Positions 28,801 to 37,557 of a stretch of DNA of 64,000 nt are shown one piece after another; positions within the stretch are counted from its first letter, which is position 1, and every line of letters begins with the position of its first letter. Location of the stretch: assembly GCA_017412605.1 (NCBI GenBank), contig JAFPWY010000004.1, positions 186,001 through 250,000 on the forward strand. Reading direction: 5' to 3'. Origin of the DNA: Fibrobacter sp. (GTDB taxonomy: Bacteria; Fibrobacterota; Fibrobacteria; Fibrobacterales; Fibrobacteraceae). The translations under genes and the position numbers were made by a program. The notes below the pieces were generated by a model. That model was not told the origin of the DNA and did no database searches. It saw only the letters and a program-made list of their open reading frames with translations.

Positions 28801-31691
28801 GTTACTTCTTCGAATTCAGAATAAGCCCGTCCTATGGAAGTATTGAAGACAGCTGGTCGTTCAGGCCCCATACCGATGCAGACGATCCTGCACAGTTCAA
28901 GGGTATCGACCTGACCCGCGGCCCCCAGTACAAGGAAGAATCCAATTCCACGATGTACATCGAGAAGGTCAACGGAAAGAACGAGCTCGCATTCACGAAG
29001 ACCCCGTACGTTACCGCCTATTACCACGGCAAGTACATTTACGGCTATGGTCCCGACTACACGCCAGAGAACGGACCGCAGATGAAGAGAAACGTCAAGC
29101 TCGCCTTCGACCAGCCCTTCGTCTCGCCCCTTTACTCCATCGAAAAGGACGACCCGCTCACGACATACTCGGCAACAGCCCGAGTCTCGCCCACCGGCCT
29201 CCTCGATGACGTCGAAAAGAACGGAAGTTCCATCAGCATCGTGCCTGTCGTGCCGGGCAGGACCGACGCCGTCTCGTTCCAGATCGACACGACACTCGCC
29301 TACGGCAACAACTATATTGAATGGGTCGCCTGGCACAATCACTTTGCTAACATGAAGACCGAAAACAAGTACGACTGCGCCTGCGATGTGGTGAGGAGCA
29401 ATGTCGAAATCGACACCATCACCGAGCCCCCCGAGCAGCGCTACCTGGAATTCACGGTCGACACAATCAACGTCTATACGACCCGCTTCGCCGAGGTTCA
29501 CCTGATTCTCAAGGACAGCCTCAAGCAGCAAATGACTTCCGAGAACCTGGCCGTCATGTTAACGTCTGACAACTCGCTGGTACAGTTCTTCACAAGCCCG
29601 ACAGCGACCCTCCCGACAACGACCATCAACATCGTGAACGGAGAAGCCGTATTCTACGTGAAGGCCGATTCCGCCCTGACAGCCCCCATTTACGCCATAG
29701 CCAACTCTACCAAGATTATCGCCTACGAAACAGCCAAGGCCATCCTGGTCGTTGAAGACCTGCCTCCCTGGCCCATCATCACCCTAGCGAGGATGATTGA
29801 CCAGAACTGCGACAATGTCCCCGACGCCATAGACATCACGCTGTCGAACGCCTACATGGACAACACGAAATTCTCCATGATCCGTTTCACCTACGGCAAC
29901 GATACATTAACCTCAGACAAAGTTGAAAGTCTTGACGGAACAAACCTCGTCGTCAAAATCGACCTCAGGGATACCACCGCCAACACGTCGCCAAGCGGCA
30001 GCATCACGCTGGTCAGTACTGTCGAAGGAAGTCCCAAGGAATCCAACGACTTCTACCGCGACGGCATCTCGCCAACGCTTCTATCCGTATCGGTTCTGGA
30101 ACGTCTCGACACAGCAACAGCAGACCGCGTGTACCTGCAATTCAGCGAACCCGTCGCCATGGCCGGACTGGAATGGCCGATACAGCTCTACAACGGCAAC
30201 AGCCCGGTAGCAACACCTGTCACCGTGACCAACGCGCAAATCTACAACGACTCCCTGAACGTTTGGGAACTCACCGTAGCCTTCGCGCAGGACGGTTCTT
30301 CCATCGTCAAGGAAGGCATGGGTGGACAGCTCCTGCTCTCCAGCGCTCTCACAGACCGTGCAGGCAATGGAGTAGGAACATGCCAGCAGCCCATCCATAC
30401 CATCACGCTCAAGATTCTCCCCGTCCAGATGACATACGCCTTCATCAGCGACAAGGATGAAGATGGTCTTGCCGAACATGTGGAAGTCACCTTCATTTCG
30501 CGAGTGGACGATCGCCACAAGCCCGATAGCATTTCCATTGAATTCGGTAGCGCAACACCGGAAACCCTCTGGACCTCCAGCTACACCTTCAGTGACGACC
30601 GCAAGACCGCCATACTCAACCTGAAGGAGCCGTTCCGCCTGGGCAACACCAACGGCAATTACTCCGGCCAAATCAACGGCAAGGAACTGATTGGAGCCGG
30701 TCTCGTCATGCAGCACCTCGGTGCAGGCGCCGCCTACGAAACGAACAAGGTTATCGCCGAAGACAAGGCAGGCCCTGTATTCACGTCAGCAATCATCAAG
30801 TCTACATCTGATTTTGAAGATCTCAGCATCTTCGCCAGCGAGCCGTTGCTTGTCACGGATTCTACATACAAACTGTACCTACGCGAACGAGGCGATGCAA
30901 GCATCTACTCCCACGACCTGCAAAAGTGGATTTTCACCAGACAAAACACTGCACTTGATGTATTCTTCAAGAGCGAATCGGAAAAGGCCGTCGTGGAAGG
31001 CGACCGCATACGTTTCGCTCCGCAGGATGCTGGAGCCTTCATGGACAAGAGCGGCAACAGGCCGGCAACCAACAATCCTTGGGTCACGGTCAACGGCGAC
31101 GGCAAGCCCAAAGTCAAATACAACGTCGACCTGCAGAGCCCGGTCATCACCGTCGATCCCAAGAAGGTTTCGCCGCCGATACCTGGCAATTCCGACTTCC
31201 GTGTCTACATCTACAACCCGGTCACGCACAAGCTGGACGCCATTCAAGACGGCAAGGTCGTTGCCTCTATCGATACGAACGTCACGCCGTTGCAGGGCGC
31301 CATCTGGACCATCGACATAACCATCCCGCGCGGAGCCGCCTTTGACGAGCATCCGGCCTGGGACACGATGTCCGTCAAGTACAGGATTCCGATCTTCACC
31401 AACCTCGGAGGATTCGTGAATCTCATCAGCGACAGCTACGAGCTTACGCCGGACGTGTACCTCACCTCCGAAAACCAGGTCACGCTCTTCATAGAATGGG
31501 CAACACTCGACGGAAAGGGACTTCGCTCCAAGAACGGGCGAATCGCTGGTACCGGAGCCTACATCTACAAGCTTGAGCTCGAGACCCGCTTTACGCCCAA
31601 TCCGAACCTGGACGAGGAGACTCAAAAGAGATTCAAGTACAAGAGTTCGTACGATAAGACCAAGAAATTCGGCTTAAAGCGCATTCAATAA
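25854..31691 (+). CDS. Giant secreted family 9 glycoside hydrolase, paralogue of the upstream gene
   Basis: 1945 residues, with the same plan as its neighbour: signal peptide (about 1-24), a CelD-type Ig-like domain beginning IRVNQAGFRPQDYK near residue 55, then a GH9 catalytic domain with D213 and D216 in HDCGDH, DGIPDILYEAKIG, NPWDISF at 595-601 and proton donor E660 in TSTETCVD. FN3-like domains (about 690-870), a strand-rich region and acidic repeats (DQNCDNVPDAIDITL, DKDEDGLAEHVEVTF) follow. The C-terminal segment ...RIAGTGAYIYKLELETRF matches the neighbour's. A TATATT at 25829-25834 may be the -10 box. ATG 25854 or ATG 25863 could start translation; neither has a good ribosome binding site. 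It is a diverged duplicate rather than a recent copy. Confidence 0.92.
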   Translation: MFAMKKLLFFAIFIGAFCSEVFGAVGALPVIDRTCTTCERRYLDSLNVYNRRPIRVNQAGFRPQDYKYAYVADIPVGTKFSVIDANSGKEEFSGVTTNIGQAIKPNIWINGAFNSIASVYEFGSQDSISNKTELLTRADFTQLNKQGEYFIVIKSDTSATFHIHPSIYNAILENALQFFGVQRCGDTKSHFHGPCHLKDGSAIGHDLSGGWHDCGDHFKVSETLGYTAYVLSMVYLVYEDKAEDRYGESYDDTVHIDGIPDILYEAKIGTDYLLKLYKASKADGLIDKGDMYHSVGVDDADHQYWDLPERQDAQSASKGGPDRVVAKGIGTNTAGVFAAAMANVAKGFEILKPDYHDELLEAAKDIYAKIIAPSFLNGNGCSVGGGQSTDGLKGFYPGAGVCFDDAAAAALALWYATGDSKYADDLFRDTKINNNSNAIHNLEYFKAGYLGNGYGFHPGGWATDYENVHAYVLFALQKLILGKEDVARSLGLSDIERDSLSMRVMASFRKLINDSTNDGDSLVLTNPGIQGEPHEGDTKLHVITPYNLVWTSFDWGVIRYNLGTANAIFLMYELTGDERYLRVALDNMYYALGANPWDISFLLGAGDKNPQHPHNRAANPDGYNAGGMPYEYKCPKGALMGGRAPNLTLIEDWSKYTSTETCVDFSAQFLFPAQSLANTLPPDNEGPLFSNIMGTPISETEAIISWNTNEVALVTVFYNTQPNESNLNVAQQVEPSKDGSLTLTGLTPNTTYYFYLEGVDTKRNISKDNNHGQWYSFTMTLEPIEISGVTICQVDHRSAKIYWWSSSRANGIVNYGTTSKSPTESQTASGGAVLFHEAELTGLSPGTTYYFTVSSGATKSSEYSFTTEKFASTVDMDIYVKPLSKNGCTSSSDWKQCNTFLVIVTNRDTMAYQDLDLRFYFPVAVTGASDNRSVWDGTGQSVGWPNMVFDAPVAYTAVTNKGTTESGYYTQVHIEGNLAVSGSYFFEFRISPSYGSIEDSWSFRPHTDADDPAQFKGIDLTRGPQYKEESNSTMYIEKVNGKNELAFTKTPYVTAYYHGKYIYGYGPDYTPENGPQMKRNVKLAFDQPFVSPLYSIEKDDPLTTYSATARVSPTGLLDDVEKNGSSISIVPVVPGRTDAVSFQIDTTLAYGNNYIEWVAWHNHFANMKTENKYDCACDVVRSNVEIDTITEPPEQRYLEFTVDTINVYTTRFAEVHLILKDSLKQQMTSENLAVMLTSDNSLVQFFTSPTATLPTTTINIVNGEAVFYVKADSALTAPIYAIANSTKIIAYETAKAILVVEDLPPWPIITLARMIDQNCDNVPDAIDITLSNAYMDNTKFSMIRFTYGNDTLTSDKVESLDGTNLVVKIDLRDTTANTSPSGSITLVSTVEGSPKESNDFYRDGISPTLLSVSVLERLDTATADRVYLQFSEPVAMAGLEWPIQLYNGNSPVATPVTVTNAQIYNDSLNVWELTVAFAQDGSSIVKEGMGGQLLLSSALTDRAGNGVGTCQQPIHTITLKILPVQMTYAFISDKDEDGLAEHVEVTFISRVDDRHKPDSISIEFGSATPETLWTSSYTFSDDRKTAILNLKEPFRLGNTNGNYSGQINGKELIGAGLVMQHLGAGAAYETNKVIAEDKAGPVFTSAIIKSTSDFEDLSIFASEPLLVTDSTYKLYLRERGDASIYSHDLQKWIFTRQNTALDVFFKSESEKAVVEGDRIRFAPQDAGAFMDKSGNRPATNNPWVTVNGDGKPKVKYNVDLQSPVITVDPKKVSPPIPGNSDFRVYIYNPVTHKLDAIQDGKVVASIDTNVTPLQGAIWTIDITIPRGAAFDEHPAWDTMSVKYRIPIFTNLGGFVNLISDSYELTPDVYLTSENQVTLFIEWATLDGKGLRSKNGRIAGTGAYIYKLELETRFTPNPNLDEETQKRFKYKSSYDKTKKFGLKRIQ

Positions 31692-31713
31692 AGGAAGCCC
31701 CCCTATTTTTCCT

Positions 31714-31744
31714 AAAAAGCTCGCACAACGCGAGCTTTTTTTTT
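31714..31744 (+). terminator. Intrinsic terminator after the second GH9 gene
   Basis: AAAAAGCTCGC / GCGAGCTTTTT form an 11-bp stem with loop ACAAC, followed by a long T-run to 31744. The histidine kinase gene starts only 17 bases later. Confidence 0.9.
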
Positions 31745-31760
31745 AGTTTTCATTTCGAGT

Positions 31761-34073
31761 ATGCACGAGGCTTTGTACTCCCATTCGCCATACATCATAG
31801 CGCTGTCTGCCATAGCGCTAGTGGTTTCGCTTTTCCTGAAAAAAATGCTGTGGAGGGAAACCAGCGCGAAAAAGTTGCCCTCGCCAATCTTGAAATTCAT
31901 CCACATCAATATCGTGTGGAATTTCTGTGCGCTCGTCGGATCACTTTTCTTTTGGCAGCAACAGACATCGACGATTAAAATCATCCTATTTAGCATCCAA
32001 GCACTGGCCTGGGTCCAAGCAGGAACTACGATATACAGAATTGGCAAGCTCGATACAGACCACGCAGACTCCAATCCCTCCAAGATATGGAACACTATCG
32101 CCATCTGCGCCGTTCTACTCGTTTCCATCTTCGCCATTTTTGACATCCGCATAATCACCGAAATCAGCATTATGGGATTGTATCCTCTAAAGAACTATCC
32201 CCTCGCCATCATTTTCTCGTCATACTTCATCATTTTCGTAGTCCCTCTCATCATTGCAACAATGTACCAGCTATTCAAGAGGTGCATGCAGTCCAGCAAT
32301 TCCAACATGGTGAAGGTCAACACGAAAATTCTCACGAGCTTCATCATCATATTCCTCATCGCCTATTCCTTCGATTTCATCCTGCCCATTATCCAGACAA
32401 CATCATTCAAGCCAGACAAGATGCATTTCCTTTTCTGGAACCAATGTTGTAGCATTATTATTGCCATTCTCGCCATCCAGTATTTCACGTCTATTTCGTA
32501 CAAGAACAAAAGCTCCTATTGGCTACTGAGCAGAATCGTCAACCAGATTAACGACGGCATCATCATCTACCATTCCGACGGACGAATCAAGGCCGCAAAT
32601 CCGACGGCACTCCAGATGTTCCAGACAACCATTGACGAGTTGCAGACGAAATATATCCAGGAAATTTTTTCAAAGAACATCGAGTTCTTCCGTGAATCCC
32701 ATTACAAGAGTCAAAAGATTTCTATCAAGAACGAGATTCACAAGTTCGACATAAAGATATACCAAAGCCATATCAGTATGCTTACCAGTGAGTTCATGAT
32801 TCAGTTCAGTGACCTCACCAACACGCTTTACTACCAGCAGCGCATCAAGGACCTGAACGAGCAGTACGTGGAATACAAGCAGGACCTCATCCGCTACCAG
32901 GACCGACTCAATATTTCTGAAAAGCGCTCCGACGAAAACAAGAATTTCCTGTTCACCTTGATTAACGCGCTTCCTTTCCAGTTCTGGTCCAAGAACGAAC
33001 AGGGTGTCTACGTGATGCAGAACCAGAAAGATATTGCAAACCGCGGGAACAAGTCATCCTCGTTCGACAATCCTGAACAAATTACGGACTACGAGAATGA
33101 AGCCCGCATGAGCGGCGTCTCGAAATCGTTCATATCGTACGAGACCGTAAGCGGAAGAATTATCACCCAAGACGAGGCGAACGTTCTCTTCCGCGAAGGC
33201 AAAGATGTTTTCATATTCGACAACCTGTTCATCCCCATCGTCACGGACACAAGTCCATACAAGGTCATCGGCCTGAAAATCGACATGACAGAGCAGCGCA
33301 AACTGGAAAAGGAACGTGACATGCTGCGCGAACAGAAATACATCCATTCCCGCCTCGAGGAACTGGGCACGTTGTGCGGCGCTTTTGCGCACGACTACAA
33401 CAACATCCTCGGATCGCAGATTGGATTCTGCGACCTCGCGAAGGAATCCATCGCCGAAGACCATCCGGCCTACATGTTTATCTGCGAAGCGCGCAAGGCT
33501 GCAGAACGCGGCAAGCAGTCCCTCGAAGAACTGCTGAGCACCATCCGCGGCAACACCTCCGCAGCCATTCCACCTATAGAATTCTCACCGCACATCATCA
33601 TCAAGGATGTCGTCCTGAGATTCACGCAAAGCCTCCCGAACGGAGTGCGCATCGTCTCCACCGAAATCGACGAAGACATCAAGATCATGGGTGTCGTCGC
33701 CTCCTTCGAGCGCGTCATCACAAACATCGTCAAGAACGGTATCGACGCCATGAAATCCTCAGGTGGACAGCTCACCATCAAGATGCATTCCGAGACGCTG
33801 GAAGAAACGCTGGATGTGCCCTATGCGGCCCCCATCCCTGCAGGTTCCTATGCCAAGATCAGCATCTCGGACACGGGAACCGGAATGGACGCCGGGACGC
33901 TGGAACGCATATTCTCGCCATTTTTTACAACAAAAGCCCCCGGCGAAGGCCTCGGACTGGGGCTGTCTTCTGCCGTCCGGCTGCTAAAAGAAGCAAAAGC
34001 AGCCTTCAACGTACAAACTACGCTAGGCAAAGGCACCACATTTAATCTATATTGGCCTAAAAGGAATGAATAA
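31761..34073 (+). CDS. Membrane-bound sensor histidine kinase with PAS domain
   Basis: The N-terminus has seven hydrophobic segments over residues about 10-255, a 7TM-type sensor module, then a PAS-like domain (ILSRIVNQINDGIIIYHSDGRIKAANPTALQMF), a second PAS-like region after residue 400, and a kinase core. The phospho-accepting His is H544 in AFAHDYNNILG; the N box is NIVKNGIDAM, and the G boxes are DTGTGM and GEGLGLGL. This kind of H-box (FAHDxNN) is typical of kinases paired with NtrC-type activators. The downstream receiver begins 10 bases after its stop, then the sigma54 activator, so the three genes look like one signalling operon. It lies directly after the GH9 pair; a role in controlling them is only suggested by position. 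Confidence 0.92.
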   Translation: MHEALYSHSPYIIALSAIALVVSLFLKKMLWRETSAKKLPSPILKFIHINIVWNFCALVGSLFFWQQQTSTIKIILFSIQALAWVQAGTTIYRIGKLDTDHADSNPSKIWNTIAICAVLLVSIFAIFDIRIITEISIMGLYPLKNYPLAIIFSSYFIIFVVPLIIATMYQLFKRCMQSSNSNMVKVNTKILTSFIIIFLIAYSFDFILPIIQTTSFKPDKMHFLFWNQCCSIIIAILAIQYFTSISYKNKSSYWLLSRIVNQINDGIIIYHSDGRIKAANPTALQMFQTTIDELQTKYIQEIFSKNIEFFRESHYKSQKISIKNEIHKFDIKIYQSHISMLTSEFMIQFSDLTNTLYYQQRIKDLNEQYVEYKQDLIRYQDRLNISEKRSDENKNFLFTLINALPFQFWSKNEQGVYVMQNQKDIANRGNKSSSFDNPEQITDYENEARMSGVSKSFISYETVSGRIITQDEANVLFREGKDVFIFDNLFIPIVTDTSPYKVIGLKIDMTEQRKLEKERDMLREQKYIHSRLEELGTLCGAFAHDYNNILGSQIGFCDLAKESIAEDHPAYMFICEARKAAERGKQSLEELLSTIRGNTSAAIPPIEFSPHIIIKDVVLRFTQSLPNGVRIVSTEIDEDIKIMGVVASFERVITNIVKNGIDAMKSSGGQLTIKMHSETLEETLDVPYAAPIPAGSYAKISISDTGTGMDAGTLERIFSPFFTTKAPGEGLGLGLSSAVRLLKEAKAAFNVQTTLGKGTTFNLYWPKRNE

Positions 34074-34083
34074 TGGAGGGACC

Positions 34084-34455
34084 ATGTCCACAATCCTGAT
34101 TATCGATGATGACGAACAGTTCAACCTGATGCTCAAGTCGGCCCTGACCATCAAGGGTTACAATGTCGATACTGCATCTAACGGGAAAGAAGCCAAAGCC
34201 CTGTACCAGAGCAACGTCTACGACGTAATCATTACGGACATTATCATGCCCAACGTCGACGGTTATGAAGTTATCCTTGATCTCCGCCGCATGGGAATGG
34301 GAGACCGTATCATCGCCGTCAGCGGCGGCGGACGTACCGCAGCCGACGACTACCTTATCACGGCGAAGCATTTCGATGTCGCGGCAACGTTCAACAAGCC
34401 CGTAGACCTGCAGGCACTTAGAGCGAAGGTCGAGGAAATCATCCAGAAGCACTAA
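34084..34455 (+). CDS. Single-domain response regulator (CheY-like receiver)
   Basis: A stand-alone receiver of 123 residues. The acidic pocket is IIDDDEQ, the phospho-acceptor is D52 in VIITDIIMPNVDGYEV, and the switch Ser and Lys are in IAVSGGG and FNKPVD. There is no output domain. I use ATG 34084 with the GGAGGG at 34075-34080, not the upstream ATG at 34066 that overlaps the kinase. Its neighbours are the histidine kinase upstream and the sigma54 activator 5 bases downstream; it could be the phosphate acceptor of the kinase while the activator, with a defective receiver, is controlled differently. Confidence 0.93.
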   Translation: MSTILIIDDDEQFNLMLKSALTIKGYNVDTASNGKEAKALYQSNVYDVIITDIIMPNVDGYEVILDLRRMGMGDRIIAVSGGGRTAADDYLITAKHFDVAATFNKPVDLQALRAKVEEIIQKH

Positions 34456-34460
34456 AGCCT

Positions 34461-35987
34461 ATGAAAATTCTGATCGCCGATTTAGATCAAAACTTTATCA
34501 GCGACATCCAGCGTACGTGGTCCATACCGGACACGGATTTTGTCGTGTGCAGCGACAAGGACGCTTTCATGCCTTTGGCCAAGGACCAGCCGGTGGACCT
34601 AGCGTTCATCGAGGTTCCCTTCTTGATGCTCGAAAACATGGACATGGTGAGCTACCTGAAGGAAAGGCACCCCGGCATCGAAATCTACGTGCTCTGCAAC
34701 GACAAGAACTGGCCCGGAGCGACCAGCGCCATTTCTAGGGGCGCAAGCAGCTTCTTGATGAAGCCGCTTTCCGTATCGCAGCTCGAGGACGTGGCCAAGA
34801 AGGCCATGGCGCAACAGCAGAACAAGTCTACCGCACAGCTGATGGAATCGCAGGTGCTGGACAGCCTGCTCGGCAACACGCCGGAAATGCGCAAAATCCT
34901 CAAGACGGTCTACAAGATTGCCCCCACGACAAGCACAGTGCTCATCACCGGCGAATCCGGCTCGGGCAAGGAATTTCTCGCAAAAATTGTACACCGCTAC
35001 AGCAAGAGGAGCGAAGCTCCCTTCGTCGCCGTCAACTGCGGCGCCATTCCGGAGAACCTGGTCGAAAGCGAACTCTTCGGCAGCAAGAAGGGGTCGTACA
35101 CCGGCTCCACAGCAGACAAGAAGGGCTTATTCGAATCTGCAAACGGCGGAACGCTGTTCCTCGACGAAGTCGGTGAACTTTCCCCCGCCACGCAGGTCAA
35201 GCTCCTGCGCTTCCTGCAGAACCACGAAATCCGCCGCGTAGGCGAAACCACCAGCCGATACGTAGACGTGCGCGTCATCGCGGCAACAAACCGCGATCTC
35301 AAGGACGCCATGCTCGAAGGTCGGTTCCGCGAAGACCTTTACTACAGGTTGAACACCTTCCACCTGCAACTGCCTCCCCTGCGCAACCGCAAGCCCGTCA
35401 TCCCAGCACTCGTACGTTACTTCATCCTGAAGTACAAGGAAACCCACGGCAAGGACATTGTCGACCTGGAGCCCGCGGCACAGTATGCGCTCAGCCGTTA
35501 CCGCTACCCGGGCAACATCCGCGAACTCGAGAACATCATCGAGCACGCCATCGTGCTTTCGGAAAACGGAGTCATCCGCCTGGAAGACCTTCCCGAGGAA
35601 GTCCAGAACGAGGCCAACGAAAAGCCCATCGCCATCCCGCACATGAAGCAGGCCGCCATCGCAAACGGCGAGACCGGCTGGGACAGTGGCGACACAACCG
35701 CCCTGCAGGAGAGCTCGGAGGAACGCAGCGGAACTGGAAGCGAGTCTTATTCCGACAAGATCCAGGACAGCTATGCAGAAATCACCCTCGGCGAAAAGAA
35801 GGACTCAAGCAGTTCCGACGAAATCCTCTCGCTCGAGGAAATGGAGCGCAGGCATATCCTGCACGCTCTCAGCATCTGCAAGGGCAACCGCACCGAAGTC
35901 TGCAAGCGACTCGGTATCAGCCGAGCAACTCTTTGGCGCAAGCTGAAAGAGCTGAAGATTGCGATGGAAGAAGGCGACGAAACCTAA
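34461..35987 (+). CDS. Sigma54-dependent activator, NtrC-type, with receiver lacking the phospho-Asp
   Basis: Residues 1-110 have a receiver fold in which E51 (codon GAG at 34611) stands where Asp is expected (DLAFIEVPFL), and the pocket at the start is ADLD. The AAA+ domain, about 130-370, has Walker A GESGSGKE (164-171), the switch region NCGAIPENLVESELFG and the sigma54-contact loop GSYTGS (211-216) in place of the common GAFTGA, Walker B FLDEVGEL, and the arginine finger region. A long linker and a Fis-type HTH at about 460-500 end the protein. These activators drive promoters that use sigma54. Its target cannot be told, but the same operon holds a kinase and a free receiver. Confidence 0.94.
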   Translation: MKILIADLDQNFISDIQRTWSIPDTDFVVCSDKDAFMPLAKDQPVDLAFIEVPFLMLENMDMVSYLKERHPGIEIYVLCNDKNWPGATSAISRGASSFLMKPLSVSQLEDVAKKAMAQQQNKSTAQLMESQVLDSLLGNTPEMRKILKTVYKIAPTTSTVLITGESGSGKEFLAKIVHRYSKRSEAPFVAVNCGAIPENLVESELFGSKKGSYTGSTADKKGLFESANGGTLFLDEVGELSPATQVKLLRFLQNHEIRRVGETTSRYVDVRVIAATNRDLKDAMLEGRFREDLYYRLNTFHLQLPPLRNRKPVIPALVRYFILKYKETHGKDIVDLEPAAQYALSRYRYPGNIRELENIIEHAIVLSENGVIRLEDLPEEVQNEANEKPIAIPHMKQAAIANGETGWDSGDTTALQESSEERSGTGSESYSDKIQDSYAEITLGEKKDSSSSDEILSLEEMERRHILHALSICKGNRTEVCKRLGISRATLWRKLKELKIAMEEGDET

Positions 35988-36002
35988 CCCACGACAGCCT
36001 AG

Positions 36003-36977
36003 TTAAACTTCGACAAGTGTCGCAACAAGGCAGGAATCCTTCGTGGATCCGCTGCCAGCAAAGTCGATATCCTGCCCGCGCTTCCAAGCTGTGCGGGCAT
36101 TTTTGTGAACCGACCTTACGGCATTGAGCACGTCGCGCGAAAAAACGTCGAGCGCGAACTCGCTGTAATTGGAACTTACCATGAAGAACCCGTGCGGATT
36201 CAGGATTTGAGCACATTCCGAGACAAGCGGCATCAAGTGTTCGCGTACGTTGAAGTTGAATCCCTTGAAGCGAGCGAAACTCGGCGGGTCAAGCACGATG
36301 CCATCGAAGCGGAGTCCCTTCTTGCAAGCCCAGCGCACATATTCGAGCGCATTGCCGCGGAAAAATTCTCCCGGGCGCAAGTCAAGCCCGTTCAGCGCAT
36401 AGTTTTCGCGACCCTTATCCAAAATCTTCCCGCTGATGTCGGCATTCGTTGCAACAGCGGCGCCACCGAGACGCGCATGCACCGAGAAACTGCACGTGTA
36501 GCTGAAGAGGTTGAGGAAGCGCGGACCTTCGCCGGATTGAGCCGCGCCGGACAATGCGCGGAATCGTTCCTCCACTTCGAGGCGCACATGGCGCATGTCG
36601 AGGAACAGGCCTGGATTCACCGTATCGAGCAAATCCACATGAAAACGCGCGCGCCCCTCGCGCACGATGCCCACGGCATCCTCTCGCGAGCCAAAGGCAA
36701 CTTCCATCGGAGCATTTTCCAAAGACTTGCCCGAGCGCGAGAGACGCTCCTTCACCACGACGCAAACGGGATTGAACGCCCCGACAATGGCCTCGACGAT
36801 TTCCCGCCGACGCGAAAGCATTTCCGGCCCAAAGAACTGCACTTGGAAACGGTCACCAAACTTGTCGAGAGTAACCCCCGGGAACCCGTCAGCAGCCCCG
36901 TTCACGATGCGATAGGCGTCGGTCACATCAAACAGCGCTGAGCGTTTTTCGAAAGCGGATTGAAGGAGGGAAAGCAT
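36003..36977 (-). CDS. RlmI-like 23S rRNA cytosine methyltransferase, without PUA domain
   Basis: A SAM-dependent methyltransferase. The catalytic fold shows NLFSYTCSFSVHARLGGA (SAM binding), DPPSFAR and SSNYSEF, as in RlmI-type enzymes that methylate C1962 of 23S rRNA. The N-terminal segment after the start (AYRIVNGAADGFPGVTLDKFGD) corresponds to the middle of RlmI, so the N-terminal PUA domain of about 70 residues is missing; 324 residues fits this shorter form. The gene is convergent to the sigma54 activator with 15 bases between. Upstream of its start begins a CTAG-rich repeat tract. Whether it modifies the same nucleotide as RlmI is not shown. Confidence 0.85.
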   Translation of the reverse strand: MLSLLQSAFEKRSALFDVTDAYRIVNGAADGFPGVTLDKFGDRFQVQFFGPEMLSRRREIVEAIVGAFNPVCVVVKERLSRSGKSLENAPMEVAFGSREDAVGIVREGRARFHVDLLDTVNPGLFLDMRHVRLEVEERFRALSGAAQSGEGPRFLNLFSYTCSFSVHARLGGAAVATNADISGKILDKGRENYALNGLDLRPGEFFRGNALEYVRWACKKGLRFDGIVLDPPSFARFKGFNFNVREHLMPLVSECAQILNPHGFFMVSSNYSEFALDVFSRDVLNAVRSVHKNARTAWKRGQDIDFAGSGSTKDSCLVATLVEV

Positions 36978-36981
36978 GAAT

Positions 36982-37106
36982 GACTAGGGGTTAGAATCTA
37001 GAGGCTAGGATCTAGGGGTTAGTAGCGGTGAGCTTTGAGCCATCAGCAGTGAGTAGCGAATCTACGAAATCATACCTCATCGCTCATTGCTCATAGCTCA
37101 CAGCTA
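36982..37106. repeat. Intergenic CTAG-word and TGAGC-word repeat tract
   Basis: Between rlmI-like and nrdR, words such as CTAGGGGTTAG and CTAGAGGCTAGG are followed by TGAGC-type words (GGTGAGCTTTGAGCC, ATTGCTCATAGCTCAC). The same words make up the tracts at 43465-43668 and 1162-1400. No gene is seen. Confidence 0.8.
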
Positions 37107-37113
37107 TTGAGCA

Positions 37114-37557
37114 TCACTTGTCCAAATTCTTGATTTGGTCCACGAACTCGCCGACTTCCTTGAACTCGCGGTAGATGGAAGCGAAACGCACATAAGCCAC
37201 AGGATCGAGTTTTTTGAGTTCCTGCATGGTCATGTTGCCAATCTGGTCGTAGGTCACCTCGAAGCTGTCGTTGACTGGCAGGGAATTCTCGACATTGGTC
37301 GCCAAGTTTTCCAGGTCTTCCCTGGACACCGGACGCTTCTTGCAAGAATCCATGAGGCCCTTCATCAGTTTCTCGCGCTGGAAAGGTTCCTTGCTCCCGT
37401 TTCTCTTGATAACGGTAAGCGGCTGCAACTCGATATATTCACGAGTTGTAAAACGGCGGCCACAGGCAAGGCATTCGCGGCGGCGGCGTATAGAGGTTCC
37501 GCTCACGCGGCTATCGACAACCTTGTCGTTGTCGGTTTTGCAAAAAGGGCAAATCAT
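37114..37557 (-). CDS. nrdR: Transcriptional repressor NrdR of ribonucleotide reductase genes
   Basis: NrdR senses ATP/dATP and represses nrd operons. The zinc ribbon has Cys at 3, 6, 31 and 34 (MICPFC... CLACGRRF) and the ATP-cone follows from about residue 50 (VIKRNGSKEPFQREKLMKGL) to about 140. Length 147 suits the family. I take ATG 37557, the true N-terminus of the ribbon; the frame extends 12 residues upstream without purpose. A TATATT (minus strand) ends exactly 6 bases before this ATG, which would make the mRNA leaderless. The nrd genes themselves are not in the window. Confidence 0.95.
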   Translation of the reverse strand: MICPFCKTDNDKVVDSRVSGTSIRRRRECLACGRRFTTREYIELQPLTVIKRNGSKEPFQREKLMKGLMDSCKKRPVSREDLENLATNVENSLPVNDSFEVTYDQIGNMTMQELKKLDPVAYVRFASIYREFKEVGEFVDQIKNLDK

